Assembly (NCBI GenBank): GCA_050084985.1
Contig: JBITNC010000001.1
Coordinates: 142,724,001-142,788,000, forward strand
Direction of reading: 5' to 3'
Length of the DNA: 64,000 nt
From: Nageia nagi
Taxonomy: Eukaryota; Pinophyta
Shown here one piece after another: positions 35,290-46,880 of the stretch. The notes under the pieces were generated by a model. The model ran no database searches, had not been told where the DNA came from, and worked only from the letters and a program-made list of their open reading frames with translations. The first letter of the stretch is position 1, and every line of letters starts with the position of its first letter. Both the position numbers and the translations under genes were made by a program.

Positions 35290-36225
35290 TCAAGTTGTGT
35301 TGAATACTTGCTACAATAGAAAACAACTCAAAATCAATACTAATCCCATAATTTGATGGATAAGATTATAAATATTAGATTATATAGATGATGATTCTCT
35401 TAGAAGGTAAAGACTTGTGGGACATTATTGAATATGGATACAAATACATAGATGATTGGAGTGTCTTGAGTGAATATACAAATATGAAAACCAAAGAGAA
35501 GAAGAAGAACTTTTTGGCTTTGTCACATATCCAATATGCTCTTAATAAGCGTATTTTTCCAATAATTTCAGCCCAAAATACCACTATCGATTCATGGAAA
35601 GCCTTGAAAGAAGGCTACCAAGGAAGTGTCAAAGTGAATAAGGTGAAGCTTTAAACCCTCATAAGAGATTTTGAGAATCTTGCACAATATGAAAATAAGA
35701 GTGTGGGTGATTATTTTGTAAGGGTGAAGGTCATAGTGAACAAAATGACCACCCTTGGTGATGATTTGGACAAATAATTGGTAATTAAAAAGATCTTGAG
35801 GAATTTATTTCCAAATGGGACAATGTGGCTATTGGGATTGAAGAAACCAAAGATCTTTCCACTATGGAGTTTGATCAATTGATTGTATCTCTCACATCTC
35901 AAGAAGAGACTTTTGAGAAGGTCCAATGTTGGTACAAGTGAAGAATAAGCATTCTGAAAAAGAGAGAATGAAAATATTAGTGGAAGAGGTCAAGGTAGAG
36001 GCTCTAGAGGTAGAGGCCAAAATGAAAAAGGAGGAAGAAGATGCTCTTTTGGAAGAGGAAGAGGAAGAGATCATATTTCATATGGTGATCAAGCTAATAA
36101 TGTAAGTGCAAGTACTAGAGGGGTATATAGTACAAGAGGTAGAGGAAGAGATAAAAGGGGTGTGCAATGCTATCATTGTAATAAATTTGGCCATTTTTAT
36201 TGAGAGAGCATAGGCTAGAACAAGC
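35290..36225 (+). pseudogene. gag: Gag of the copia element
   Basis: The open part 35388-35654 reads MMILLEGKDLWDIIEYGYKY and continues TTIDSWKALKEGYQGS, typical of copia Gag (UBN2/DUF4219 type). The frame continues beyond stops with FENLAQYENKSVGDYFVRV. An Arg/Gly-rich stretch (RGRGSRGRGQ, RGRGRDKRG) and a zinc knuckle, CYHCNKFGHFY, lie at about 36120-36200, where the last Cys is lost. Gag would form the particle and bind RNA. Confidence 0.85.
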
Positions 36226-36700
36226 CTCTCAACATAATAGTTCAAAAAATTATGGGGAAGAAGATTCCTATAAATATTATGAGGAATAAGAATCCTATGA
36301 AGAAGATGTCTTGTTTCTTTCTATTATCCAAGAGGAGAATCATGGAGTCAAAGCTCCTCTTTCATAAGAAGAGGAGGATGAAACTTGGGTTCTTAATAGT
36401 GGTTGTTCATACCACATGATTGGAAACAAGGAGCTTCTATGATCTCTTAATCATTCCTTTAGTTCCAACATCAAAATTGGGGATGAAAAAACTCTTGGAG
36501 GTGATTGTAAAGGGGGACACATTGGTTCTTACTAATAAAGGTACAATGAAGGTAAAAAGTATTTATTTTGCTCTTGATTTGAAACAATCTCTTTTAAGTG
36601 TTGGAAAAATATTGAAAAATAATTATAAATTGGTTTTTAAAGATAAAATGTGCAAGATCTATGATAAGAATAGAGGTGGAAGCTGGTCACTACAGTGAAA
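36226..36700 (+). pseudogene. Aspartic protease of the copia element
   Basis: TWVLNSGCSYHM at about 36383-36418 is the copia protease active site, with the catalytic Asp changed to Asn (normally LDSG). The open part 36420-36698, in a shifted frame, then gives ALDLKQSLLSVGKILKNNYK, the conserved end of the protease region. Confidence 0.8.
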
Positions 36701-37752
36701 ATGAATAAAAATAAGCTTTTTCCTATTAAGTTTCTAGAATAAGGGGGAGGTGTTACTTGTATGAGAAATTATGATAGTGCTAATTTATGGAATTTGAGGT
36801 TTGGTCATGTGAATTTTTAGATTTTAATTTTTTTATCTCCACTTATTTATTGTTTGTTCAATGTCCAAGATACTAATAAAGTGTGTGAAGGGTGTGCTAT
36901 TTGAAAGCATGCAAGGGGAAATTTTCTAAAGAATGAAGCATGAAGGGCACAATATATTTTACAATTAGTGTATAATGATCTTTGTGGACCAATGAAAACA
37001 TAAAGTATGGTTAAAGCTTCTTATTTTCTCACCTTTATTAATGATTTTTCTAGATATTGTTGGGTATTCTTTCTTAAACACAAAGATGAAGCTTTTGAGT
37101 GCTTCAAGATTTTTAAAGCTAATGTTGAGAACCAAAGTGGGTAAACCATTAAGTGTTTAAGAACTAATCATGGTGGTGAGTTTCATTCTAATGATTTTAT
37201 AAATTTTTGTAGAGATTCTAGCATTAAGAGGTAATTGACTTCACCATACTCACATAAACAAAATGGAGTGGCTAAAAGAAAGAATTGGACTTTGGTAGAG
37301 ATGGCAAGGTGTATGATGCACAAAAAGGTTTGAGAAATTTTTATTGATATGAAGCTATTCAAACTAATGTATATATTTTATATGAGAGTCATACAAGTAG
37401 TTTGGACAATATTACTTCTTATGAGAGTTGGCTTGGAAAGAAGCCAAGTGTGAAACATTTTAAAGTTTTTGGTTATCTTACTTATGTTCATGTGAATGAT
37501 GAGCATGGAAAAAATCTGGATGCTAAGAGTGAGAAGTGTATTTTAATTGGCTATATTGAATACTCCAAAGCTTATAGATTTTTTAATCCAATTTCTCACA
37601 AAATTGTGATGTCTAGAGATGCCATTTTTTATGAAGGGGGAAGTTGGAAGTCTCAAAAATGCCAAAAGTTTATTATTGATGATGGTATGTTTGAAGAGAA
37701 TGCTTCAAATGACCAAGGAAGTGTTTGGTCCAGCCATGTTTCACACAATTAG
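36701..37752 (+). pseudogene. int: Integrase of the copia element
   Basis: The GAG-pre-integrase block has LWNLRFGHVNF (about 36785-36820) and CEGCAI. The core has VYNDLCGPM (first Asp present), RTNHGGEF (second Asp changed to Asn) and NGVAKRKNW (Glu changed to Lys). The open part 37402-37752 is the C-terminal region (KPSVKHFKVFGYLTYVHV, KCILIGYIEYSKAYRFFNP). It cannot be catalytic. Stops at several Gln/Trp codons. Confidence 0.87.
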
Positions 37753-38130
37753 TTCAGCCTAGATTTGATCCCTCTTCACAAATGGGGTCTTCAAGTGCAT
37801 ATTCAAGTCCACAAAATGGTTCTTCTTCACCTCCATCACCAAGTGAAAATGTAAATAAATCAATAAAAGGTGAAATAGTATTGAAAGATCATCCCTCTTC
37901 TCAAATGTTTGACTAAATGTTTTCAAGAAGGTTGACAAGGAGTCAACACAAGAAGCTTGATGCTACATTGCAAAGGTTGGAAATGCAAATGTTAGGAGAT
38001 GAAGATAATGGTGATCCCAAAGGTGATGTGGTAAATTATGCTTTAATGGATTATACATCCAATGCTCATGTTTCTAGTTCTTCAAAATTTACTAAATTTG
38101 ATTATTTTGAGTTTTCTTATTTTGCACAAG
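37753..38130 (+). pseudogene. Integrase to reverse transcriptase linker of the copia element
   Basis: A Ser/Pro-rich segment (SSPQNGSSSPPSPSENV, 37800-37860) followed by LTRSQHKKLDATLQRLEMQM and an acidic stretch. This is the low-complexity connector typical of copia Pol. It has a frame change near 37740 and a stop at 37914. Confidence 0.7.
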
Positions 38131-38790
38131 CATGTTCTAACAAAGTGTGGATGAAGGCTCTGAATGAGCAGATTTATTCCATTGTCAAGAATGACACATG
38201 GGAGTTATGTGAAACACCCCAAAATAGGAAATGCATTGGATGTAAATGGATCTACAAGATCAAAAGGAATAGTGATGGTTCCATTGAAAGGTACAAGGCA
38301 AGGTTGGTTGCAAAAGGGTTCATACAAAAGTATGGCATATATTATGAGGAGACATTTGATCCAATTCCAAGGAAAGAGACAATCTAAATGGTACTTTCAT
38401 TGGCTTCTCACAAGCATTGGAATGTACATCACATGGATGTGAAATGTGCATTCCTTAATGGCTATCTTGGAGAAGAAGTGTATGTGGAACAACCTCAAGG
38501 TTTTGAGGTTCAAGGAAAATAAGATTAGGTTTATAGATTGAAAAAGGTATTATATGGGCTAAAGTAAGATCCAAGAGCTTGATACACAAGAATCAATGAC
38601 TACTTTCTCAAGTGTGATTTTTAAATAAGAGTTAGCATACTTTGTACTACAAGAAGCAAGGTATTAATATTCTACTTTTTTGCTTGTATGTAGATGATTT
38701 GTTGTTCATAGGAAGTAGTTTTTTATTATGTGATTATTTTAAAGTTGAGATGAAAAAATAATTTGATATGACTAATCTTTGATTGATGAG
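38131..38790 (+). pseudogene. Reverse transcriptase of the copia element
   Basis: The open part 37917-38387 ends with the RVT_2 blocks VWMKALNEQIYSIVKNDTWE, KWIYKIKRNSDGSIERYKAR and LVAKGFIQKYGIYYEETFDP. Beyond a stop, [21 protein letters not shown] and, in another frame, LYVDDLLFIG (about 38685-38715) follow. The YVDD box is intact but out of frame with its surroundings. Confidence 0.87.
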
Positions 38791-39630
38791 TTACTCTTAG
38801 GAATGGAAGTACATCAAACACATGATGAGATATTTCTTTGCAAAGACAAATATGTTAGAAAGATGTTAAAAATGTTTGGCATGAGTGAATGCAAACTAGT
38901 AGCTACTCCAATTGCACATGGAGAGATTTTATGTTTAGATGATAGGGATGAAAAAGTAAATAAAATAGAGTATAGGATCATTGTGAGGATTTTAATTTTC
39001 CTTTTTAATATAAGGCTAGATATATGCTATGATGTATCTCTTTATTCTAGGTACATGGCTGATCCTTCTTTATTACACTTGAAAGAAACCAAGAGAATTT
39101 TGAGGTATGTATGTGGTACAATCAATTTTGGTATACATTACTTCTCTACTGATAATGTGAAGCTGGTTTGTTTTAGTGAAAGTGATTGGGTGAGTAATCT
39201 TGATTACCAGAAGTCCAATAGTGATAATTGCTTCTCACTTCATATAGTTTTGATTACATAGAGTTATAAGAAGCAAACTACAATAGCTTTATCTTATATA
39301 GAGGCTAAGTACATAGCATTGACTTCAGCTAGTGCACAAGCCTTGTGGCTTCAAAATTTTTTTTGATGAGATAGGTGAGAAGTAGGAATAATTTACAACT
39401 CTTTTTTTTTACAACCAAAGTGCCATTAACTTGCTACAAAATCTAGTCCACCATACACATTCAAAACTCTTTGATATCAAGTACCACTTTATTCAAGACA
39501 TGGTGGAGAAGAATATGATCAAACTGAGGTATTGCAATACAAAATACCAAATTGCTAATATTTTTACAAAATAGGTTGCTAAATCTCATTTTTTGATGTT
39601 GAGAGGCCTAATTATTAGCCCTTTCACCAT
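38779..39630 (+). pseudogene. RNase H and C-terminus of the copia element
   Basis: The open part 38779-39261 includes LLGMEVHQTHDEIFLCKDKY, CYDVSLYSRYMADPS, RILRYVCGTINFGI and SESDWVSNLDYQKS. After stops come IEAKYIALTSASAQALWLQ and KYHFIQDMVEKNMI. This is the standard copia Pol ending before the polypurine tract. The product would degrade RNA in RNA-DNA hybrids. Confidence 0.87.
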
Positions 39631-39642
39631 CAAGGGGGAGTA

Positions 39643-40169
39643 TGTTGCAAATAGATCTTTTTAGGATCCAAAATTTGAGCTTCAAAAGTTAAAAAATCAC
39701 ACTTATTGAAAAAATAAAACCCCCCACCATGTTTGGAGGAGATAAAACATGACCACATTTTGGAAATGCCCCTACATTTTGAAGAAACATGCCCACCCAG
39801 CACGTTTATGCTAAAACATGATTGTGTTTCAACTTGTTAGTTTTTGGGTAGTTTTTGGTAAATTACCAAGTAGTTTAACTTCTTTTTCTCATATTTTCTA
39901 CTTTTTTATGCTTAATATTTTCAATTAGTTAGCATTGGCATGTATAAATTAGTGTTTCAAACTTGTATTTGGGTTGGATTATGGAATCATTTGTTGTAAC
40001 TTGTAAATTCCACCCTACACTTGTAAAGCAAATTATCTGATGAAATGTCACAATAAGACTTCCACTTTGTTTTCTAGATTTTTATCAATTTTTAAATTGT
40101 ATAATGCAATTGTGAATGTTTAAGGATTCTATAAGAGTTTTTCTTTATGATAAAATTATTAAAAATTTA
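39643..40169 (+). repeat. 3' LTR of the copia element
   Basis: Starts TGTTGCAAAT after the polypurine tract and ends ...aaaattta directly before the duplicated ggtta. Confidence 0.93.
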
Positions 40170-40176
40170 GGTTAAC

Positions 40177-41620
40177 ATATTGAATTTGGCCTTGGGGATT
40201 CTTATTAATATGAATATAGAGGTATTACAGATTTATTTAGTGAATAAGTTGGATATTATCTTAGCAATCTAGATTATTGAGGGAGTTCCATTCATGTTAG
40301 AAGGGTTTGATGTTTCTGATATTGAGCATGTTTTTAGAGAGATAAAAGCTTAAAATATCCTTGGTGGATTTGAGAAAAAGTTCACAAGAGATTTTAGACA
40401 CAATATCTTGGTGCATGTGGTTAATAGTGATTAATCTATTCTTAGATATTTTTTAGAGGTGGTTTTAGATACATCTATTATGGTACATATTCTTTATAGT
40501 GTTTAACCAACTCTTGATGAGTTTATACATGAGGTTCTAGGCATAACTATTCTAGTAAAGGTAGATAATAATGTTGATCTAGTTTCTAAAAGGATTGTAG
40601 AGTAGGTTTTGGATACACATATGCTTATATAGGTCTTTAAGAGTATTGAACTTCATCTTGCATGGGTTTGGGTTGAGGCTATAGACATAAATATATTGGT
40701 ATAGATGGTTAAAAATGTTGAGCCTATTCCTAGATGGATTTTGGATAAGGTTATGAATACACCTATTTTGCTACAAGTGGTTAACAATGTGGAACTTGAT
40801 CCTAGATAACTTCAGGTTAAGGGGGGTGAAAGAGACCTCCCAAAAATGAAGATGAAACTTCTTAAGATGGCTAAGAGAGTTGGTTGGTTTATTGAGATAT
40901 CCATAAAGATCCATAAGTAGGATATATATTTGAATGCAGAAGGAACTAGGGGGGCTACTTGGATTTAGGTTAACTACTAAAGTATTCTCTTTTGTAATTT
41001 CTAGAGAAGAAGATCTATGTATTTTTTGTGAGTAAATAAGGATCCCAATGACAATAAAATGTGTGATTTGTTCAAGAGAATCCATATTATTTTTTTGTAT
41101 GTATTTGTTAAAAGTGAGATATGTAGTCTAGTTTCATTCTATATAGGAATGAAGAGTCTTACAGGTAAGAGGATAATCATAATTCTTTTCTTTATATTAT
41201 AGGGTCATCATTAGGTGATGATTTCTTTACATGTTAGTGATGTTTTAGGGATGGCTATGGAAATTTTACTTCAACACACCATAGTAAATCATGTTGTGAT
41301 GGAAATATTAGAATAATATACCATGGCCAATCATGTTATGGTGAAGATTGGTGTTTGGAATGAGGCCATATGATTAAATGCTTTATGTAACTCTATGTTA
41401 GAGGGAATAAAATAGATTGATGATAAGATGATAGTGGATCAAGTTGGAGCTATTTTTGGAGATTCATTTAAATAAAAATTGGTACAAATTTGGGTGGTGA
41501 TGTCAAATGTGAGAGGATATGAGCCAACTATTCATTTGGGTATAAATGAATTTCAAAGCTTTTCAAAATTAAAGCAATTGGGGGATGTAATAGAGAAGGG
41601 AAACTTGCTCTAGAATTGAT
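40177..41620 (+). pseudogene. Decayed unknown protein with six 24-residue tandem repeats
   Basis: One frame can be followed from about 40177 to 41620 (roughly 480 codons) with about 17 in-frame stops, fewer than half of what this base composition predicts. Six units of exactly 24 codons start at 40390, 40462, 40534, 40606, 40678 and 40750. Each has a pattern like VLDTxILVxVVxxVExxPRxILE. Stops recur at the same unit position after ILV, where one unit keeps Gln. The downstream part (KMKMKLLKMAKRVGW ...) has no recognisable domain. The copia element sits just upstream. I do not know the function. Confidence 0.5.
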
Positions 41621-43158
41621 GATATCTATGAGAAAAATATAGTTTTTTATCCAAGTTAGAATCTATTTTCAAATTATTTATAATTTTTGTAGGTTGAAGG
41701 ATTTTGGAATGGTGGAGACAATTTTCCTATCATGTTTTTTCCCTAGCAAATAGTTGGAAAATTATGTGCATACCCCTTTAAAGGGGATCTATTTCATATT
41801 TGAAAGATATGGAATTTATGGGAAACTATTAATTTTCAATTATATGCCCTATTTCAAATATGGAATTCTTTTTTAGAACCTTCAAATGGAGGAAGGTATG
41901 CATTGGGAGGGCCCACTCTTCCTAGCCCTCTTATGGGAAATATTCCTATGGGGAATACCTTTCTATATTTTATATAAGCTCTCCCTTGGTATATACCTCT
42001 TATGAAAGGTAGAATTTTATCTTAAATTAGCTAGTATATTTTACTTTTGGAGTTTCTTTATTTGTACTATTAGATAGGGTACTCTAAAGACTTGTAAAAT
42101 GTTTTGTGTGTGCTTAAAGAATATGTAAAAGTTATTGGATCATTTTAAAATTTGATTTTCTTCCTTTTATATATAAATAATACTATGTCTACATCATGCA
42201 TCTTCCACATTTTATGTACATGTCTCCCAAGATTCATCAAAATTTTTTCAATGCATTTCAAAGCCTTCTTAAGATAGCTTCAAAGTCCAATAAGGTTAAC
42301 ATGCATGTATAATGATTCATCCCATAAATAATGAAATAAGAGTCACTCATACTATTAAAGCATTTACAACCCTCATCCACTAAACCTAGATAGGTGTATG
42401 CAAGGTGTAGACCCTAAATAATGCGATGGTGTAATTAGTTTAGGGAATTAACACATGCACTATTTGGTCTATTAGTTAGTTGACATAAAGTGGGAATATG
42501 AAAATAGGTGATTAAGCATACAAGTCCATTCTATTAACATGCATACTCAATTAATCAAGGAAAGGCATAAGAAATATCATACACACTAGTACAGCACTAG
42601 TGCCCTAGTAATAGTATGCTATTGGAATCATGTTAATGATCAAATTAAAGATGATATGAAAGATGAAATGATAAACAAATTAATGATTTATCAATATAAC
42701 AAAAGTATGATAATATTTGAGATAAGAGATTCACTTGTTACATATAAGAATACCTTGCAAAGATTTTCTTTATGAATGATGTTCGAGTCCTTGATTCTAT
42801 ATCTGATCTTTAGTTGATAGAAGCCTTGGGTCTTCTATAATCTGCCCCTTGTCTAGTTTCCTCTTGATGATAATCCCATCATCTATCTTTGTATGTCTTT
42901 AATGCCTTTATATAGGGATGCTTTTATTATAGGATTTGACCCCTTGTATAATCCATAAGGGTTAAATATATGTCCTACACCTCTTTTATACATTTTAAAT
43001 CCCTTTTTAAATAATACATTTTTAAGGGAATAAAATGATTTGTTATATACATAAAGGTTCATTTTGAGGTGTATACACAAGGAGAACACATATATATATA
43101 TTATTCTATTAGGGTTTCTTCCAAAGTGCTTCATTAAATAAAATAATTTAAGGGAATC
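41621..43158. other. Unassigned AT-rich region, possible LTR-like part
   Basis: No supported gene. A TATA-like block (atattttatataagctctcc, about 41966-41985) and a transition to tatgtctacatca at 42184-42196 could be the end of an LTR whose partner is 33811-34017, but the two do not align internally. The rest to 43158 is featureless. Confidence 0.35.
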
Positions 43159-43163
43159 CTTAC

Positions 43164-44372
43164 TGTATATCAATACATAATCATTACTACAAGGTTCTTC
43201 CGAAAGTGATGTGGTGTTCATTTTTTAGGAAGCATTGTTTATGTAAATTTCCTTCATCAATTTTGTTAATTCCAGGAGGTTTTGTGAAAAATACTATTAA
43301 GTATGATTGCTTTCAGAGGTGACATAGGCTAAGCATAATCATAATGGGTTTTAAGAACCAATTTTCAAAAGTAATTACATTATTAAGAAAGAAGAAAAGC
43401 CCCACAAAGTTCATGTTGAGTAACCCAGATACAAAAAAGATGATGTCAGTGATTTCAATCCTTATCCCAAAATTGGATCTCGAAGGAAATGAGGTTAGCA
43501 AAAGGGTTATCAAAAATCCATAATCAATAAAGTGAAGCATTCCAAAAGTATGAAGGTGACATCATGGGGAAAACAATGTTTACATTTTTGAATGAGACCA
43601 GATCCAGAAAGAGATGAGGTCAGTAAGGAGTGATTGAATAGTTGGAGCCAGTAAGTAGAATATTCTAGAATGTAGAGATAAGGTCAGCGAGTGGTGAGAT
43701 CATGGTTATCAAGAAGCCATTATCATTTACAATCTGCCCAATTTTTGTAATATTCTGCGAGGTGGCATATATAGCTAGTATCAATTAAAAGAAGCCTAGA
43801 ATCTTGAAGCCATTTTTGTAACCATTTCAATTTTATAATTCTTGTAACTATTGTTATTTTAGTATAAGTAAGGAATAAACAAAGGAAAAGGGGTCAAAAG
43901 CCCTAGTATTGCTCCTTACATTTGTTCTCTAAGACCTGTAGTTTTTTATTAGTAATATGATATCATCTTAACCTTTCTTATCTAGCACTCGTACTTGTTA
44001 TTCTTAATTAGGTTACATTGTGAGCTGTTAGTATAATTGTGTCTGCATACATGGTAGAGTAAAGCTAGGAAACTACTAGAGAGTGAGAGCTTGTACTGTA
44101 GTTGCTACACTAGATTCAGGCCAAGGTTTCACACCCTATGAAAGCCCATGCTGAACTAGTGATTCACCTTTGCTTTCTCTCTTGTTACCCTAAGTGCTTT
44201 TGCTTAAATTCCTCGCACTCTACTCCTTTTATTTTCTTTCCTGTTACTTCTCCTATACCCAATGTATAAGGAACTGGCCTCCTCTAGAGATCATACTATC
44301 ACCATAGTCTGTTCTTGATTTACTTTGGTTAAGATTGTTCATGGCACATATATTACACAATCCTAATCAATA
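43164..44372 (+). repeat. 5' LTR of the large gypsy element
   Basis: Starts TGTATATCAATACA and ends ...cctaatcaata (the 3' LTR ends ...caaca). TATA-like tatatag at 43768-43774. It lacks about 30 bases present in the 3' LTR (see 55337-55368). TGGCATGCCCGATGGGAC at 44384-44401 is the likely primer site. It is not of tRNA-Met type. Confidence 0.9.
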
Positions 44373-44521
44373 GTATTTCTTTTTGGCATGCCCGATGGGA
44401 CAAGAAGGAACTTATTGGTGACTCTGTTGAAGCACTATCTATGGTATGTATTAAAGTAGATTGTTTGTAAATATACATATGTGCTTTTGAACCTTTTATT
44501 TTCTTTTGCAACCTAGAGTTT

Positions 44522-46040
44522 ATGTGGACTAGATCTAAAACTAGAGCAGCAAAAGAAGCACCAGATTTTAGAATGTTAGATACGCCTAAGAGAAAGACCC
44601 TGATCAAGTCCAAGTCTTTGAATAGTATCAGCACCCTAAAATCCTTTACCAAGTTAGAACCATCCAATCTTTACACTAGAAATACCTCTCCTAAAATGGC
44701 TAATCTAGCTCAGAATATTTATCTAGAATGGGACAATGGGGTACCAATAGCTCTGGCCATGTTGCATGACATCCTAGCTAATGTTTTCAAAACCCTTTTG
44801 GAGTTTGATGCAACTTCAGAGAAAATGGCTTATGAGCATTGTGTTGATGTAGCTGGCCTAGCTAAGATTCATAATATTCAACATGAAGATGTCATGGTGA
44901 GATTACTGGCTTAGTCTTTCAAAGAAAAGGTCCTGGATTGGTACAGGGGCCTTCCTAATGGATCTATAACCACTTGGGCTCAATTGGCAAAGCCCTTTAT
45001 CTTGGAATTTAATGAATTAGGAGATCCTTTTTCTTTGTTAACATAGTTCACTTCAATCAAAAGATATGAGTAAGAAAATATCCCTGATTTCAAAATTAGA
45101 TTCCAAAAAACTTGGATGAGAGTCCCAATGCCAGTCAGGCCCTAGCAATTTCAAGCCTTAATGTATTACCTGAGAGCCTTTCCTCTAGATCTCTCTCTGC
45201 AAATCCAAAATTCTAGAGTAAATACTTTCTCAGAGGTCTATAGACAAGCAGTATATGCTAAAGCCTATCTTATTTTAGTAGGAAAATTGCCAAGTCGCAT
45301 GCCAATGCCTTATTTTCTAGTAACTGCCCAATAGCAAATTTTGAGACCTCAAGTAGTTAGTTTAGCTCCACCTCTAGCCAATATTCCTACCCCTGTTCAA
45401 TAGTGGCCATCAACCTTGCCAGTCCCTAGAGCTCCCTTGGCCTTACTAGCCCCTCATCAGCCTAATATGAATCAAGGGGTAGCTTCATCGATAGAGATTT
45501 AGGAACTCCAAAATTTGTGTAGGAATATGGCAAATTAGATTACCATTCTAAGTAGGCAAAGTAATGTAAGAAGATATCCTTATCTTGCTATACAAAAGGC
45601 TCAACATGTGTTGAATGAGGATGTAAGCCAAGCTTCCTCTTTCGAGTCAGCCACTGGTTTGTGTTTGGCCTACAATGATGCTCATGAGCAAACAACATGT
45701 CCTATTTATCAGTACTAAGAGTATTTATCAAGAAGTGGGGGTATTCCTCCACCTGGTGTAGCTAATGATAGGAACCAAGATGTGAACCTGATGAATTTTG
45801 CACCAACAGATATAGGAGTTTTTGCTATGGAAACAAGATCAAGGAAAAAACCCCTAGTCTTCAGTATTTCAGAAAGAAAGATTGAATCCTAAAAGAGTTC
45901 CAATTCAATGATTCCTAAAAAGCAAGATGTAGTTTCTAGTTCTAAGGAAAAGACCCCAAAAAAGGAAATAGTTTCCCAAAAATTCCCATTTCTAAAAACC
46001 AAATCGACACCTAAAGCCAGTGATCAAAATCTCTAGAAGT
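44522..46040 (+). pseudogene. gag: Gag of the large gypsy element
   Basis: The open start 44522-44914 (MWTRSKTRAAKEAPDF ...) contains a capsid-like region with DVAGLAKIHNIQHEDVM. After a TAG (from CAG) it continues VLDWYRGLPNGSITTWAQL and FNELGDPFSLLT, a typical Retrotrans_gag domain. A Pro-rich region (ANIPTPVQ, PRAPLALLAPHQP) and basic KKP/KEKTPKKE segments follow. I see no clear zinc knuckle, only ATGLCLAYNDAHEQTTC near 45655-45700. Confidence 0.82.
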
Positions 46041-46543
46041 TAAGGTTCCCTTCGCTCACTAAGCATCAAAGAAAAGATGATACTCTACAGCTTTAAGAAA
46101 GATTTACTGATAGATTTAGAAATAAAATTGGTGAACCTCTAGCTATCCCAGAGTTCAACATTATGGCAGAGCTAAAGAGAACTCCTATGAGAGTGTCCTT
46201 GTTTGAAGCTTTAAAAATACCCAGGCAAATTGATTTACTAAAAACATCTCTTATAGCATTGAATGAAGGAATGGAAAGAGTGCTTAATCTTTTTGAGACA
46301 TCAAAATATCCAGGGATGGGAAATAACAAACCTTCGACTTTTTATATGACTCTAGAAATCAAGGGATATGTACTTCATAATTATTTGGTTGATTCTGGGG
46401 TAGCTACTACTATGATGCCTAAAGCAGTGTGCGATGTGATGGGGTTGCCTATGACAAGAACATTCATCGAAGTACTACAACTGGATTCCACACCTATCAA
46501 AATAGTTAGGAGTGATCAAAGATGTAGTCCTAAAAATACATAA
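46041..46543 (+). pseudogene. Aspartic protease of the large gypsy element
   Basis: The open part 46163-46543 contains NYLVDSGVATTMMPKAVCD (from about 46380) with the DSG triad intact and the usual MP...C-D-GL motif. An upstream lead-in, MAELKRTPMRVSLFEALK, resembles the sequence before the protease in Tat-lineage elements. The frame shifts at about 46512. The flap and C-terminal block lie in the next open part. Confidence 0.85.
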
Positions 46544-46880
46544 GTGTCCCTCTCTAATTATTATTCAAGAAGTTATAGTTGTTGAGCTGCCCCCTTTGTT
46601 TGGGCTATGTCTGTCTAGAGAATTTACAGCTAAAATAGGGGGTTATCTAGCAATGGACTACACCCATTATTTGATCCCTTATGGAAATAGGAGGGTAAGA
46701 CTGAATAATGAGGAAATTTTTGAGTTTCACATAGAGAAAAAGGAGGAGGTTTGTGTAATATTTGGTGAATTAGAAGAATCAGATGAACTACTGGAAGAAT
46801 TGCAAATCGAAGACCCTTGTAGTATGAGTATGCTCAACACTATCTATGACTTGGAGTTTGGAAATTATTATTTAATAAAA
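46512..46880 (+). pseudogene. Protease C-terminus and linker of the large gypsy element
   Basis: Reads KCPSLIIIQEVIVVELPPLF and GLCLSREFTAKIGGYLAMDY, the last conserved protease blocks, then YGNRRVRLNNEEIFEF and an acidic linker (ELEESDELLEELQIEDP). It shares one frame with the downstream RNase H. Confidence 0.7.

Larger units (their letters stand above)
34544..40169 (+). mobile_element. Ty1/copia LTR retrotransposon
   Basis: LTRs of 538 bp (34544-35081) and 527 bp (39643-40169) are flanked by a perfect 5-bp duplication ggtta (34539-34543, 40170-40174). Inside are a tRNA-Met primer site, gag, protease, integrase, reverse transcriptase and RNase H. Integrase precedes reverse transcriptase, which defines copia. 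A polypurine tract caagggggag (39631-39640) precedes the 3' LTR. Key Asp and Glu residues in protease and integrase are lost, so the element is inactive. Confidence 0.93.

Noticed and set aside
36121-36200. Host RGG-box RNA-binding protein
   Set aside because: The Arg/Gly-rich stretch and zinc knuckle lie inside copia gag between LTRs.
40771-41085. 104-codon open frame on the minus strand
   Set aside because: It is antisense to the 24-residue-repeat frame and has no family features. The plus-strand period explains its openness.
42883-43221. 112-codon open frame on the minus strand
   Set aside because: It runs across the boundary between flanking DNA and the 5' LTR at 43164, so it cannot be an ancestral gene.
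44353-44667. 104-codon minus-strand frame
   Set aside because: Antisense to the gag start and crosses the LTR end.
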